In this document: in pieces, positions 35,563-45,288 of the stretch
Position numbering within the stretch: the stretch's first letter is position 1
How the letters are laid out: the number at the start of each line of letters is the position of its first letter
From: an uncultured Caulobacterales bacterium
GTDB lineage: Bacteria > Pseudomonadota > Alphaproteobacteria > Caulobacterales > Maricaulaceae
Direction of reading: 5' to 3'
Length of the DNA: 51,236 bases
Assembly: GCA_938001915.1 (NCBI GenBank)
Contig: CALLBD010000023.1
Coordinates: 1 to 51,236 of the forward strand
Program-made: the position numbers and the translations under genes
The notes under the pieces: generated by a model
The model's database searches: none
What the model was told of the DNA's origin: nothing
What the model saw: only the letters and a program-made list of their open reading frames with translations

Positions 35563-37173
35563 TTATTCAACTTGCAAGGGTAGGCTGATCTTAACGCGGG
35601 TGCCTTCGCCTTTAATGGAGCGAAGTTTCATCTCTCCGCCGTGTAATTCTGTCAAGGACCGCACAAGTGAAAGGCCCAAGCCCGAACCCCTTTGATCAGA
35701 CATTTGACCGGCTTCGCCTTGGACGTAAGGCGCGCCAATGCGCGCGAGTTCATCTTCACTCATGCCAACCCCTTCATCGCTGACAGAGAGCTCAAGGTCT
35801 CCGTCAATCGCCTGCGCATCGACTTCTATCTGAGTCCCTTTATCGGAAAATTTCACGGAATTTGATAAAAGGTTGAGCAAAATTTGGCGAACAGCACGCC
35901 TGTCGGCTTGAATGAGCAGCGCTTGGTCAAGATCAAGATTGATGTCGATGCCAACTTCAGCAGCGTCCGCCGCAGGACGTATCATTTTGACCGAAGACCG
36001 AATGACATCAGCTGCATCAAAAGTATCGTAATTTAGTTCATAGCGGCCCGCATCAATTTTGGACAAATCCAAAACATCCCCGATTAAATCCAGCATATGT
36101 TGACCGCTTTCGTGAATCAGATCGGCATATTCCGCATATTTACCAGGCAGCGGTCCAAATAGGCGCGAGCGCATCATATCGGAAAATCCGATAATGGCGT
36201 TCAGAGGCGTTCTTAATTCATGGCTTACGCCCGCAAAAAACAGTGTTTTATCCGTACTATCTCTCAGCGCTGTTTCGCCTTGCTCGCGCAATTGTCTGAT
36301 TTGCGTTTCGTCCTCTGTCCTATCTTGCGTATGGACGAGGAAGCCCTGAGAGTCCAAAGGCGTTATCCGAAGTGTATAATTTGCTATCTTCCCGCTTTCA
36401 GCATGAGACACGCTAACGGTCTGTGCGGTTTTCGTGCCCCGCGCCGTATCAATAGCCTCTTTGAAAGTAAGTGTTTCCTCTTCGCTATGAGCAACAAAAT
36501 CAACCAGCCTTTCTGGGATGTTTCCAGAATATTGCGCCACACCTTGTTTATTCGTTCCAATGAGCTGCTCCTTGGCGTCAAATTCAAATAAACCGCCATT
36601 CACCCCTTCGCGCCAAAGGGTTCGAGAGGTGCTGCGCCGGGTCTTTCTCCGAACTGAGGCCGAGAATAAGGCGGCCAAACCAAACGCAAGCAACGCCGCG
36701 AGCCCTGCAAGTCTTGCCCAAGCCTCCACGCCCGCCCCCAATGACGGGGCGGCTGGCAAACTACCCTGACGGCCTGCAAACCACACGAGGCCAGCAATAA
36801 GTCCAGCAATCAGTGTCCCCTCCAAGACTTTTTCTCGTTCGAACAAACTTGCCAAGGCTGGAACCGCGATAAATAGCAAGGCCATGGGCATGAATCCCAT
36901 GGTGAGAGACGCCAGCAGGCCAAGCGCCGCCCAGCTAAGCATAAGGACGATTTGAACCCATTCCCTCTCGGTATGGCGGGCAAAAATGAGGCCTAACACT
37001 GCGGGTATGCTGGCTATAGCGGCGACAGGCAGGACATCCATAACCGTGAATCCGCGCAGCGCAATCGCCCCCAGTGCAGCCGCCAAGGCCAAGAGCCACA
37101 CGAGGCTAGGCAGGAAAACGGGCCGTTTCTCCAAAAAACTGCCGCCTTCTGATTGATGAACTGTCACGGTCAC
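35563..37173 (-). CDS. Sensor histidine kinase, PleC/DivJ/PdhS-like
   Basis: An N-terminal block of five or six membrane helices is followed by a PAS-like domain (GGLFEFDAKEQLIGTNKQGV). Then come the HisKA dimerisation helix with phospho-His in FFAGVSHELRTPLNAIIGFS and the ATPase domain (N-box LLNLLSNSVKFS, G1 SDEGVGMS, G2 GSGLGLSLV). The H-box text is that of the alphaproteobacterial cell-cycle kinases. No receiver domain is attached and no regulator is adjacent. The frame opens at a TTG at 37245, but the GTG at 37173 has AAGGAG six bases upstream and is preferred (536 aa). Confidence 0.88.
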   Translation of the reverse strand: MTVTVHQSEGGSFLEKRPVFLPSLVWLLALAAALGAIALRGFTVMDVLPVAAIASIPAVLGLIFARHTEREWVQIVLMLSWAALGLLASLTMGFMPMALLFIAVPALASLFEREKVLEGTLIAGLIAGLVWFAGRQGSLPAAPSLGAGVEAWARLAGLAALLAFGLAALFSASVRRKTRRSTSRTLWREGVNGGLFEFDAKEQLIGTNKQGVAQYSGNIPERLVDFVAHSEEETLTFKEAIDTARGTKTAQTVSVSHAESGKIANYTLRITPLDSQGFLVHTQDRTEDETQIRQLREQGETALRDSTDKTLFFAGVSHELRTPLNAIIGFSDMMRSRLFGPLPGKYAEYADLIHESGQHMLDLIGDVLDLSKIDAGRYELNYDTFDAADVIRSSVKMIRPAADAAEVGIDINLDLDQALLIQADRRAVRQILLNLLSNSVKFSDKGTQIEVDAQAIDGDLELSVSDEGVGMSEDELARIGAPYVQGEAGQMSDQRGSGLGLSLVRSLTELHGGEMKLRSIKGEGTRVKISLPLQVE

Positions 37174-37352
37174 ATCCAACTCCTTAAGCCAATATTCACA
37201 CCGAAAACCCGGTCTAAATCTGTTCAGCTCAGCTTTAGAAAGCAAATTGGCGGGATAATGGCTAACTCATTCGCGTCTGACGCCATATTTTACAGCGCCT
37301 TACACCCAATTGACGTGTGCTTGCTAATGACTTTCGGGATTTAACTGCCTAC

Positions 37353-37769
37353 ATGAGCCGTATGGATTACCCCGCAAATATACAGGATATGATTGACGAT
37401 TTTGCCTTTTTGGACGATTGGGAAGATCGCTATATGCATCTGATTGACCTAGGTAAAAGCCTCTCACCTCTCCCCGATGGTACACAGACCGAAGCGAATA
37501 AAGTCAAAGGCTGCGCTAGCCAAGTCTGGCTCGTCAGTCAGGAAAAGGACGGTATTCGGCACTTTCTGGGCGATAGTGACGCCCATATCGTCAAAGGCCT
37601 TGTTGCCATTACAATAGAGATTTTTTCAGGCCGCAGCGCAGCGGAGATCGCGGCGCTGGATGCCAATGAAATTTTGTCGAAACTTGGACTGGCAGAGCAT
37701 TTATCGGCGCAGCGTTCAAATGGTCTGGCTTCCATGATCGCGCGGATTAAAGCCGAGGCCGCAGCCTAG
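37353..37769 (+). CDS. sufE: SufE family Fe-S assembly sulfur-transfer protein
   Basis: SufE takes sulfur from the cysteine desulfurase SufS for Fe-S cluster assembly. The protein of about 138 aa has the start IQDMIDDFAFLDDWEDRYMH and the acceptor cysteine in NKVKGCASQVWL. The family ends about where this one does. The ATG at 37353 (MSRMDYP) is favoured over the GTG at 37317. It overlaps the convergent membrane-protein gene by four bases at the stop codons. The rest of the suf operon is not in the window. Confidence 0.9.
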   Translation: MSRMDYPANIQDMIDDFAFLDDWEDRYMHLIDLGKSLSPLPDGTQTEANKVKGCASQVWLVSQEKDGIRHFLGDSDAHIVKGLVAITIEIFSGRSAAEIAALDANEILSKLGLAEHLSAQRSNGLASMIARIKAEAAA

Positions 37770-38620
37770 CTGAAAACCTCGCCTATGTTTGGCGTACCGT
37801 CTTTAAGGGTTTTTACTTCGACATAGGCGGCTGTTAGGCCTGATGCGAAAATCGCATAAATAAAATACCCGCCTGCCCCTACAAGTAAGTTCATTATGAT
37901 CTGTTGCACGGGTGACATGTTTAAGGTGGCGGTGGCATCTCCGCCAAACATATTTACCCCCGTCGCGGCCATGGCGATTCCTGACAAGACGCTGTAAATA
38001 ATCACGCCGATAACACTCAGCACAAATAGAAGTAGGATAATCCAGCGTTTCGAGCCTTTGGATAAATTCCAAGCTCCGCCCAGCGATCCAAAAATCCCTT
38101 TTTTCTCATGGACTAAGATTGGACCCGCCAAGGCCCAACCTGGCCAGACAAATACAAATCCAATCAATAAAGCATAGAACCCCAACACGCTCACAAACCC
38201 GTAAATAAGCGCGACAACAAACATCGGAAGGACGTATTTCAAAGATGACGTCAATGGCGAAACAGGTTGGGGCGTTTTTGTGAATTCAGCATAGGCTGTT
38301 TCAACAATAATCAACTGAATCCAGAGCGTTAAAAAAAACGCCGGTATCGACACTCCAATTGACCACCCCCAATACCCAGGCGTCAGAATCGCCGTCTCAA
38401 TATCTCCATTACCGATGATATTTTTTAGCTGGCTTGTCGATATAAATGACATAGCAATCGTAAATGCAATCGCAATCGCTATTGCGATCAGCAACGGCTT
38501 TGTGTTTGCAAATACGCCCGAAAATGCACGGCTGAACACTCTGCCAAAATCAAATGTCTTCTTATTCGGATTTTGCCAATCATACTCATATTCTGGCGCG
38601 CCTGGATCTATATTGGTCAT
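37766..38620 (-). CDS. Multi-pass membrane protein of unknown function
   Basis: This 284-aa protein has six membrane segments after a soluble ~35-residue N-terminus (DPGAPEYEYDWQNPNKKTFD). The layout, with a conserved WPGWALAGPILVHEKKG between helices and GAWNLSKGSKRW after them, resembles glycerophosphodiesterase-membrane-domain/YciC-like proteins. The function is unknown. It is 48 bp downstream of the HNH gene on the same strand. Confidence 0.75.
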   Translation of the reverse strand: MTNIDPGAPEYEYDWQNPNKKTFDFGRVFSRAFSGVFANTKPLLIAIAIAIAFTIAMSFISTSQLKNIIGNGDIETAILTPGYWGWSIGVSIPAFFLTLWIQLIIVETAYAEFTKTPQPVSPLTSSLKYVLPMFVVALIYGFVSVLGFYALLIGFVFVWPGWALAGPILVHEKKGIFGSLGGAWNLSKGSKRWIILLLFVLSVIGVIIYSVLSGIAMAATGVNMFGGDATATLNMSPVQQIIMNLLVGAGGYFIYAIFASGLTAAYVEVKTLKDGTPNIGEVFS

Positions 38621-38668
38621 CTAACTCTCTCCCCTTTTAACCGTGCTAGACGATGTTCGATAAAGCGT

Positions 38669-39289
38669 CTAGCCTTTGAGTTCTACGTCCCAATATAGAT
38701 AATCCAACCATGTTTCATGCAGGTGGTTTGGCGGAAAACGTCGTCCCTGACTTTGAAGCTGATGCATCGTGGGCTGCTTGGGCTGCACGGCCGGATGCAT
38801 CCGCGCCTCTTTGGGCAAACGTCCGCCTTTTTTTAGATTACAGCTCGAACAGGCCGCGACGATATTCGTCCAGCTTGTTTTCCCGCCGAGGCGCCGCGGA
38901 ATGACGTGATCAAAGGTTAGCTCATTTGGAGATTTGCAATAGGCGCATTCAAAACCATCGCGCAAAAATAGATTAAACCGCGTAAAAGCGGGGGACCGAT
39001 TTTGTGGGACATAATCTTTTAGCGCGACAACTGAAGGCATTTGCATTTCAAATGTCGGACTACGCACGCATTGTTCGTAATGGTCAATGACGTTCACCCG
39101 GTCCAAAAAGACGGCCTTGACAGCATCCTGCCATGACCAAAGCGACAAAGGAAAATAAGACAGGGGTTGGTAATCTGCATTTAAAATCAGACAGGGATAA
39201 TTTCCCTGGGCGACAGGAACAGCGTCTTCCAGACCGATAATTTGACGGGGTAGCGCGCTCATTGGGACTCCCCCCAATAGACGTGACAA
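38669..39289 (-). CDS. HNH endonuclease family protein
   Basis: The 206-aa protein has the HNH zinc/metal finger ECAYCKSPNELTFDHVIP, then GGKTSWTNIVAACSSCNLKK; two CxxC pairs bind structural zinc. The N-terminal half (YPCLILNADYQPLSYFPLSL) is conserved with it in a chromosomal family found throughout alphaproteobacteria, so this is likely a housekeeping nuclease rather than a mobile one. An internal ATG ten codons in (MSALPRQIIG) is the more family-like start. Confidence 0.87.
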   Translation of the reverse strand: MSRLLGGVPMSALPRQIIGLEDAVPVAQGNYPCLILNADYQPLSYFPLSLWSWQDAVKAVFLDRVNVIDHYEQCVRSPTFEMQMPSVVALKDYVPQNRSPAFTRFNLFLRDGFECAYCKSPNELTFDHVIPRRLGGKTSWTNIVAACSSCNLKKGGRLPKEARMHPAVQPKQPTMHQLQSQGRRFPPNHLHETWLDYLYWDVELKG

Positions 39290-39402
39290 CGTGGCTTTAA
39301 ATTATCGCAATAACTGAAAACGGTTCTCCAATCTTAAATCTTGATTCTTAGCCTACGCAGAAATAAATCCTTTTGACAAGTCTCTCTTCTGCTCGCAGGG
39401 CT

Positions 39403-40920
39403 TCAATTAGCAGGCGTGACAGGCGTCAGCCCCAGTAGTTTCGCTAATTTTGCCAAGCGGTATTCCACTTGTTTTGTCACCATATCGCGGCGCGCGATAT
39501 CCGAGTTCAAATGCAAAGTTTGCCCTTTGATTTCGAGTTCAAAATCACTGAGCAAAGACGGTGTGCGTCCTGTGACGACAATCCCAAGACGAATAGCCTC
39601 GCCAATACAGGCTGCAGTGTGGTGTTGTGTTTCCGTCAATAGGACGTCCACTAAGCCAGAAACAGGCGGTTGTCTTTTGGCAGTGTAACTCCGAAATAAT
39701 GACAAAGACAAAAAGACGCGGGCTTCATGGCTCAGGCCCGAAACAGGCACATAAAGTACATCTTCAAAGACGAGTTCGGCACGGTGGTCGGGATGTAAAT
39801 TCTTCCCCAAGCCTGCCAAATGACAGGCGGCTTGCAACAGACGTGCATCAATATCCTCGCCAAAGCTTTGCGGCAGCACCGATAAAAGCGGCGATAAAAA
39901 CCGATAGAGCGGCGGGCCAAAATGCTCGGCTTGCACAAACCCCCGCGCGAAATCGCGGCAGCCATCAATCAGAGCGTCTCGGTTTTTAACGGCCTTGGGC
40001 AGCGTATTCCAAACAAGACCTTCGCGCAGGCCCGCCATTGAGATGACGACATGTTTGGGCGCAAATCTCTGTATCAACCGCTCCAGCATCAGACCCGCAT
40101 AGGGCAGCGTTTCCGCGCGCGCCTTTCGCATACCCGGCCAATTCAAAAGTTCATCTATGCCGTCCGTCCGCGCCCAATGCGCTAAGCCCTGTGCCGTTTC
40201 CGCTGATAGACGATATCCCTGCAAGGTCCGCAAGGGATATTGTGTGCGCTGTTGATGTACCATAGCGAGATTTCGCCACGCCCCGCCCACTAAATATAAA
40301 ACGTCTTCATTGTCCAGATAGGACGGCGTCTTGGCCAAGGCTGCGTCCAAGTCGGGAAGCCGCGCAGCATAATCAGCGGAGGTTAATTCCGACAAATTTC
40401 CACCCATCGCATCAAAAGGCCCGAGCGGCAACGAGACACCTTGTACGCGCTCAGCATTTGTCTTCAAACTCGGCTCTAGCCGCATCAACTCGAGGCTAGC
40501 CCCGCCCAAATCCGCACCAATTCCAACCCGTCTGTCATTACTCGCAAGCAGACCCAGCGCCGCATAGCGCGCCTCATCCTCACCAGAAATCGGAGAAATA
40601 TCAAATCCTGTCTCTGCCAGTATAGTAGCAACAAAATCTGGCGCATCTTCGGCAACCCGCAGCGCAGCCGTTGCCCCGACCAATGGCGCGGATAAGCCCC
40701 GCGCGGTCAAAATATGGGAGAAGCGTAAAAGTGCCTCTCTGCACATATGTTTTCCTTTTTCCGACAAACGGCCCGTTTCGCGTAAGTCGCGGCCCAAGCC
40801 TGCCAGAATTTTTTCGTTATAAACGGAGGTAAAATGTGCGCCAAACACGTCATAGATGACCAAACGCACAGAGTTTGAACCAATATCGATAACAGCGAGT
40901 TGACGGGTTTTGTGTTCCAT
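39403..40920 (-). CDS. ppx: Exopolyphosphatase (Ppx/GppA family)
   Basis: Ppx cleaves terminal phosphates from polyphosphate, or pentaphosphate from pppGpp. The 505-aa protein has the ASKHA phosphate motif IDIGSNSVRLVIYD near the start, GADLGGASLEL in the middle, and an HD-type C-terminal domain (LLQAACHLAGLG). The gene starts six bases after ppk, with AAGGG ahead of the ATG. The ppk-ppx pairing balances polyphosphate synthesis and breakdown. Confidence 0.92.
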   Translation of the reverse strand: MEHKTRQLAVIDIGSNSVRLVIYDVFGAHFTSVYNEKILAGLGRDLRETGRLSEKGKHMCREALLRFSHILTARGLSAPLVGATAALRVAEDAPDFVATILAETGFDISPISGEDEARYAALGLLASNDRRVGIGADLGGASLELMRLEPSLKTNAERVQGVSLPLGPFDAMGGNLSELTSADYAARLPDLDAALAKTPSYLDNEDVLYLVGGAWRNLAMVHQQRTQYPLRTLQGYRLSAETAQGLAHWARTDGIDELLNWPGMRKARAETLPYAGLMLERLIQRFAPKHVVISMAGLREGLVWNTLPKAVKNRDALIDGCRDFARGFVQAEHFGPPLYRFLSPLLSVLPQSFGEDIDARLLQAACHLAGLGKNLHPDHRAELVFEDVLYVPVSGLSHEARVFLSLSLFRSYTAKRQPPVSGLVDVLLTETQHHTAACIGEAIRLGIVVTGRTPSLLSDFELEIKGQTLHLNSDIARRDMVTKQVEYRLAKLAKLLGLTPVTPAN

Positions 40921-40926
40921 GAACCC

Positions 40927-43080
40927 TTACCCAACTAACTTGGGTTCAAAAATTTGTGAGGCGGGCAAATTTGCGTCTTCCAACTGGGCTGGCGCTGAAA
41001 CATCCAAAGCTGCCCCGCGGCCAGATAAAGACGGATTTTCCATGAAATATTCATGGGCTGAAAAGGAAGAACCCCCGTCTTTTGCCTGCACACGCACATA
41101 ACGCCCCGTCGACTGCAATTCCCAGCTATTTGTAGAGTCGAGTAAGTTGGCCATCATAATTTGATCCAGGACCTGATTATGAACGCTGGGGCACTCCACG
41201 GGCACAAGTGTTTCAATACGGCGGTTCAAATTTCGCGGCATCCAGTCTGCGGAGCTAAAGAAAACTAAAGCTTGGTCCGACGGTAAGGCGGCCCCATTGC
41301 CAAAACACACAATCCGGGAATGCTCGAGAAAACGACCAATAATAGATTTAACACGAATATTTTCGCTCATACCGACCACATTTGGGCGCAGGCAACAAAT
41401 CCCTCGCACAACGAGATCTATTTTCACGCCCGCTTGCGAAGCCTCATAGAGTTTTTCAATCATCACAGGATCAACAAGGGCGTTCATTTTGGCCCAAATA
41501 TGGGCAGGCTGGCCCACCTTGGCGAAAGCAATTTCGCGGTCAATATGCGACTCGAGGGTTTCGCGCAGGGATAAAGGCGCGATAGATAATTTTTTTAGAT
41601 CCTTCGGCTCGTTATAACTTGTGACGAAATTAAATATCTTGCCCACATCCTCACCCATGGCTTTATCCGCGGTAAAGAGGGCAAGGTCCGTATATATTTT
41701 GGCATTTACGGCATGGTAATTTCCTGTCCCCAAATGGGTATATGTTTTTAACTCACCCTGCTCTTGTCGAATAACGAGGCTTACCTTCGCATGGGTTTTA
41801 TAGCCCACAAATCCGTAGACAACCTGCACCCCGGCGCGTTCTAAGTCGCGCGCCCAGCGCAAATTTGAGGCTTCGTCGAACCGCGCTTTCAACTCCACGA
41901 GGGCGGTGACATTTTTCCCCGCCTCCGCGGCATCAATTAGCGCTTGCACAATCGGGCTGTCTTCACTTGTGCGGTAAAGCGTCTGTTTAATCGCGACGAC
42001 ATTTGGGTCACGCGCCGCTTGTTGCAAAAACTGAATGACGACTTCAAAGGCTTCGTAGGGATGATGCACAAGAATATCTTTTGCTGCAATGGCCGGCAAA
42101 CACTCACCGTCAAATTCGCGAATACGTTCGGGAAAGCGGGCTTTGAAGGGTGGGAATAAATGTTCGCTTTTTCCGCTTTTCACCAATTCGGCAATGTCAC
42201 GCAAACCGAGAACATCTGCCGTTTTTTCGATTTTTTCGTCTGCACAATCGAAACTCGCAACAAGGAAACCTCGGAGCTTCAATGGCATTTTTTTATCAAC
42301 CTCCAGCCGAATTACGCGCCCTCTGCGCCGTTCCTTCAAAAGGTTTTCAAAATGACGGACCAAATCTTCGGCGCGCTCATCAATGGCAATTCCGCTATCT
42401 CTTGTAATTCGGAAGACACCAGACTCTGTGACATCAAAATCCGGATATATGCTAGGCGCAAAGGTCTGCAAAACATCTTCGATTAAGACATAATTCTTAC
42501 TCTTACCGTCCATTTGAATTTCGATCATCCGCGGGACCCCATGCGGGACAGTAATAAGCCCAAACAGCGGATCGCCCCCCGCCTTCTCTAAGCTCAACGC
42601 AATGCCAAAGCCAAGATTGGGAATAAACGGAAAAGGGTGCGCAGGGTCGACCGCTAAAGGCGTTAGAAGCGGTAAAATTAGTCTTTCGAAAATGTCTCGC
42701 AAGCCACCTGTTTGGATATCTGAAAGGGATTTCACCTTGAGGACATTGATATCTGACCCAGAAAGCGCCTGCTGCAATTTTCGCCAGCATTTATTTTGCC
42801 GTGCCACGATTTTCCCCGCCCGGCGATTGATCTTCTCAAGCTGTTGGGACGGCAAAAGGGCGGCGGTGTCTTTTTGCTGTATCCCTTCCCGTACCTGCTC
42901 GCGTAGGCCCGCGACACGAACCATGTAAAATTCATCCAAATTAGACGCGGAGATTGAAAGAAACCTGACCCGCTCTAACAGGGGTACAGCGACATTTTCA
43001 GCCTCTTCCAAAACACGCGTATTAAAAAACAACCAAGACAATTCTCGGTTAAACAGACGGGATGGATTATTTGGCTTCAA
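40927..43080 (-). CDS. ppk: Polyphosphate kinase 1
   Basis: PPK1 polymerises the gamma-phosphate of ATP into polyphosphate. The 717-aa protein has the family start (LFNRELSWLFFNTRVLEEA), IKQTLYRTSEDSPIV, and the phosphorylated His region YKTHAKVSLVIR followed by HLGTGNYH. The second catalytic His lies in RFLEHSRIVCFG. The frame begins with TTG at 43080; the family start follows within seven residues, and a TTAAGG site lies upstream, so TTG is accepted. It is followed six bases later by ppx. Confidence 0.95.
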   Translation of the reverse strand: MKPNNPSRLFNRELSWLFFNTRVLEEAENVAVPLLERVRFLSISASNLDEFYMVRVAGLREQVREGIQQKDTAALLPSQQLEKINRRAGKIVARQNKCWRKLQQALSGSDINVLKVKSLSDIQTGGLRDIFERLILPLLTPLAVDPAHPFPFIPNLGFGIALSLEKAGGDPLFGLITVPHGVPRMIEIQMDGKSKNYVLIEDVLQTFAPSIYPDFDVTESGVFRITRDSGIAIDERAEDLVRHFENLLKERRRGRVIRLEVDKKMPLKLRGFLVASFDCADEKIEKTADVLGLRDIAELVKSGKSEHLFPPFKARFPERIREFDGECLPAIAAKDILVHHPYEAFEVVIQFLQQAARDPNVVAIKQTLYRTSEDSPIVQALIDAAEAGKNVTALVELKARFDEASNLRWARDLERAGVQVVYGFVGYKTHAKVSLVIRQEQGELKTYTHLGTGNYHAVNAKIYTDLALFTADKAMGEDVGKIFNFVTSYNEPKDLKKLSIAPLSLRETLESHIDREIAFAKVGQPAHIWAKMNALVDPVMIEKLYEASQAGVKIDLVVRGICCLRPNVVGMSENIRVKSIIGRFLEHSRIVCFGNGAALPSDQALVFFSSADWMPRNLNRRIETLVPVECPSVHNQVLDQIMMANLLDSTNSWELQSTGRYVRVQAKDGGSSFSAHEYFMENPSLSGRGAALDVSAPAQLEDANLPASQIFEPKLVG

Positions 43081-43152
43081 AGAGGCGGCTCACCTTAAAC
43101 AAAATTAGAAATCTATATGGCAGCGCCCAAATTGGGTTGCAAGTTGCGTACT

Positions 43153-43620
43153 CTAGGCAGCTTGCTGTACCGAGTCATCCGACAAGATTATAAAAACGCT
43201 TTCCGTGTCTGGCGCGGAACGCAGCCTTGCGCGGTTTTCTTCTCTGCGGAGTTTACGTGATACTCGTGCAAGCGCCCGCAAATGCGCGCCTGCTGCATCT
43301 TCAGGTGCCAGTAAAAATGCGACAAGATCGACAGGACGGCCGTCTACGCTGTCAAATTCCATCGTATCGGCCAAACGGGCGAAACCGGCCATGACGCGGT
43401 CTATCCCAGCAATCCGAGCGTGAGGGAGGGCAACACCATTCCCTACACCCGTAGAGCCTAGGCGTTCCCGCTCCATAGCAGCGGCAACAATGTCACGCGC
43501 CGCAATATCCAGCTCATTCGCAGCAATCAAGCGGAGCGCCATCTCTTGGAAAAGCTGCTTCTGGGAGCTGGCATTCAGGTCAATGACCACGCTCTCAGGC
43601 GTAAATAGAGTATTACTCAT
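43153..43620 (-). CDS. ptsN: PTS IIA-like nitrogen regulatory protein
   Basis: This is the EIIA(Ntr) end-acceptor of the nitrogen phosphotransferase chain. The 155-aa protein has the phospho-His in GNGVALPHARIAGID and the conserved LVAFLLAPEDAAGAHL. Unphosphorylated PtsN typically regulates K+ transport, (p)ppGpp and sigma-54-related outputs. It lies about 180 bp after hpf in the same direction, the usual rpoN-hpf-ptsN order, with rpoN absent from this window. Confidence 0.93.
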   Translation of the reverse strand: MSNTLFTPESVVIDLNASSQKQLFQEMALRLIAANELDIAARDIVAAAMERERLGSTGVGNGVALPHARIAGIDRVMAGFARLADTMEFDSVDGRPVDLVAFLLAPEDAAGAHLRALARVSRKLRREENRARLRSAPDTESVFIILSDDSVQQAA

Positions 43621-43802
43621 GGAGGAAACCTACATCTTTCAAACGACCCAGAAGCAAGATAGCTTAACCACTCTAACCGTGACCGTCGCGCCCCGGCCCT
43701 AAGCCAGTTTTAATCGGGGGTCACTTAACGAGCCGTGCTAAAGTCGTCAATTACCCGAGTCAGCTCAATAAAGCGGCGGGATTCACACAAATTCGCATGA
43801 TT

Positions 43803-44375
43803 TCAGTCTGTTCTGGGGTCGATCCACCCAATATGACCATCAGCGCGTTTAAATACCACATTCAGTCCGCCATGTTTGGCATTATTAAAGACAACAACGC
43901 CCGAATCGGCCAAACCCAGCTCCAGCGCCGCCATTCCGGGAGTGAGAGTGCGAATTTGCCGGGTGCTTTCTGCAATCACCATAGGCTCATCTTGAACGCC
44001 GGCTTCGCTCTCGTCTTCTTGCGCCTCATTGACCGGATTTTCCAAGACGAACATGGAGGCCTCTTTGGCTTTGGCTCTTTGGCTATGATCCTTCAACCGG
44101 CGTTTATAGCGGCGTAAGCGTTTCTCTATATGCTCTAGGGCCTCATCGGTTGCGGGATAAGCCTCTTGGGCCTCCCCTCGCCCCTCCATTGATGCGCCAG
44201 AGGGCAAATGCACAGAACAAATTGTTCGAAATCCAGATCCTTCACGCGAGACACTGACTTGGGCTTCGCCCTCTCGGTGGATATATTTATCCATCATCTC
44301 CTCCAATCGGTCCGTGATACGCTCTCTTAGCGCTTGTGATACATCGATGCCTTTGGATGCGATTTGGATTTGCAT
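43803..44375 (-). CDS. hpf: Ribosome hibernation promoting factor, long form
   Basis: The 190-aa protein has an N-terminal S30AE domain (IQIASKGIDVSQALRERITD to VHLPSGASMEGRG). A ~50-residue C-terminal domain (GMAALELGLADSGVVVFNNA, then HIGWIDPRTD) marks the long form that dimerises 70S ribosomes into 100S particles in stationary phase. A GGAAAGG ribosome site lies before the ATG. Charged spacer residues ~90-140 link the domains. Confidence 0.94.
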   Translation of the reverse strand: MQIQIASKGIDVSQALRERITDRLEEMMDKYIHREGEAQVSVSREGSGFRTICSVHLPSGASMEGRGEAQEAYPATDEALEHIEKRLRRYKRRLKDHSQRAKAKEASMFVLENPVNEAQEDESEAGVQDEPMVIAESTRQIRTLTPGMAALELGLADSGVVVFNNAKHGGLNVVFKRADGHIGWIDPRTD

Positions 44376-44484
44376 GGGCGACCTTTCCGATCTGGTTTCT
44401 ATGACTTATGATTTTTACGTAACACAAAATGGATGGTGTGTGTGAATTTTCAAGCTGTTTTCATGACTGAAACGTAAACACGCT

Positions 44485-45282
44485 ATGCCTGTTAAAAATA
44501 ACCCCCTGCCAAGCGATATGTTCCGTCAGCTGTCAATCCTACTGGCGGCCCCCGCTATTTGGCTATTTTCATCCCTTGGATTTTTTATTCCCGCAGCCCG
44601 CAGTCCAAAAGACTTTTCAGATTTATCGGTGAATTGGCTGGTCCCACAAACATTTGCATTCTCAATCTGGGGGCCGATTTTTCTCGGCATATTGGCCTAT
44701 GCCGTCATACAGATGCTCCCACGCAATAAAGCGCGCTCCCTTTACAGGGAAAGCGGAAGATGGATTTCAGCAGGGCTATGGGGCGTGGCTGCGTGGGGGT
44801 TAATCACAGCCTTTGTCCCAGATAACTATGTCCAGGTGCTAGCCAGCTTAATTTTCATCCCCACAGTAGGCGCGCTCGTAATAGGCATGATAAAACTATG
44901 GCGGGGGCGCGAAGAACTTACGTTATTGGAGAAATGGCTCGTACTCACACCCGTCAGCCTGATAGCGGGTTGGTGTTCCATTGCGGTATTTGTCGGCATG
45001 AACGGCATCATTTGGACATTCGTCCAGCCGCTTGGCTGGAATATCACAGCAACCGCGCTTTCCGTTTTGGGCCTCGCGCTGTGGTGGGCGATTTATGTAT
45101 TGCGGCACGGCGCGTTCAATAAAATATACGCGGTACCCATCCTTTGGGGTCTCGGATTTCTAGCTCTCCGTCATTTTGCTGAAGGCGGAAATCAGTATAT
45201 TGGCGCAGCAGCTATAATCGGGATTATCGCGGTCAGTTTAGCCGCGAGCATACGCGGAAAGACCTCGCCAGACATTCAGTAA
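44485..45282 (+). CDS. TspO/MBR-related tryptophan-rich membrane protein
   Basis: This 265-aa protein has seven or eight hydrophobic helices and many Trp residues at helix ends. The motif FAFSIWGPIFLGILAYAV and the repeated W-rich blocks resemble the tryptophan-rich sensory protein (TspO) superfamily in its longer, uncharacterised branch. Porphyrin or lipid binding is possible but not shown here. It is transcribed divergently from hpf across a 109-bp spacer. Confidence 0.7.
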   Translation: MPVKNNPLPSDMFRQLSILLAAPAIWLFSSLGFFIPAARSPKDFSDLSVNWLVPQTFAFSIWGPIFLGILAYAVIQMLPRNKARSLYRESGRWISAGLWGVAAWGLITAFVPDNYVQVLASLIFIPTVGALVIGMIKLWRGREELTLLEKWLVLTPVSLIAGWCSIAVFVGMNGIIWTFVQPLGWNITATALSVLGLALWWAIYVLRHGAFNKIYAVPILWGLGFLALRHFAEGGNQYIGAAAIIGIIAVSLAASIRGKTSPDIQ

Positions 45283-45288
45283 AGCGCC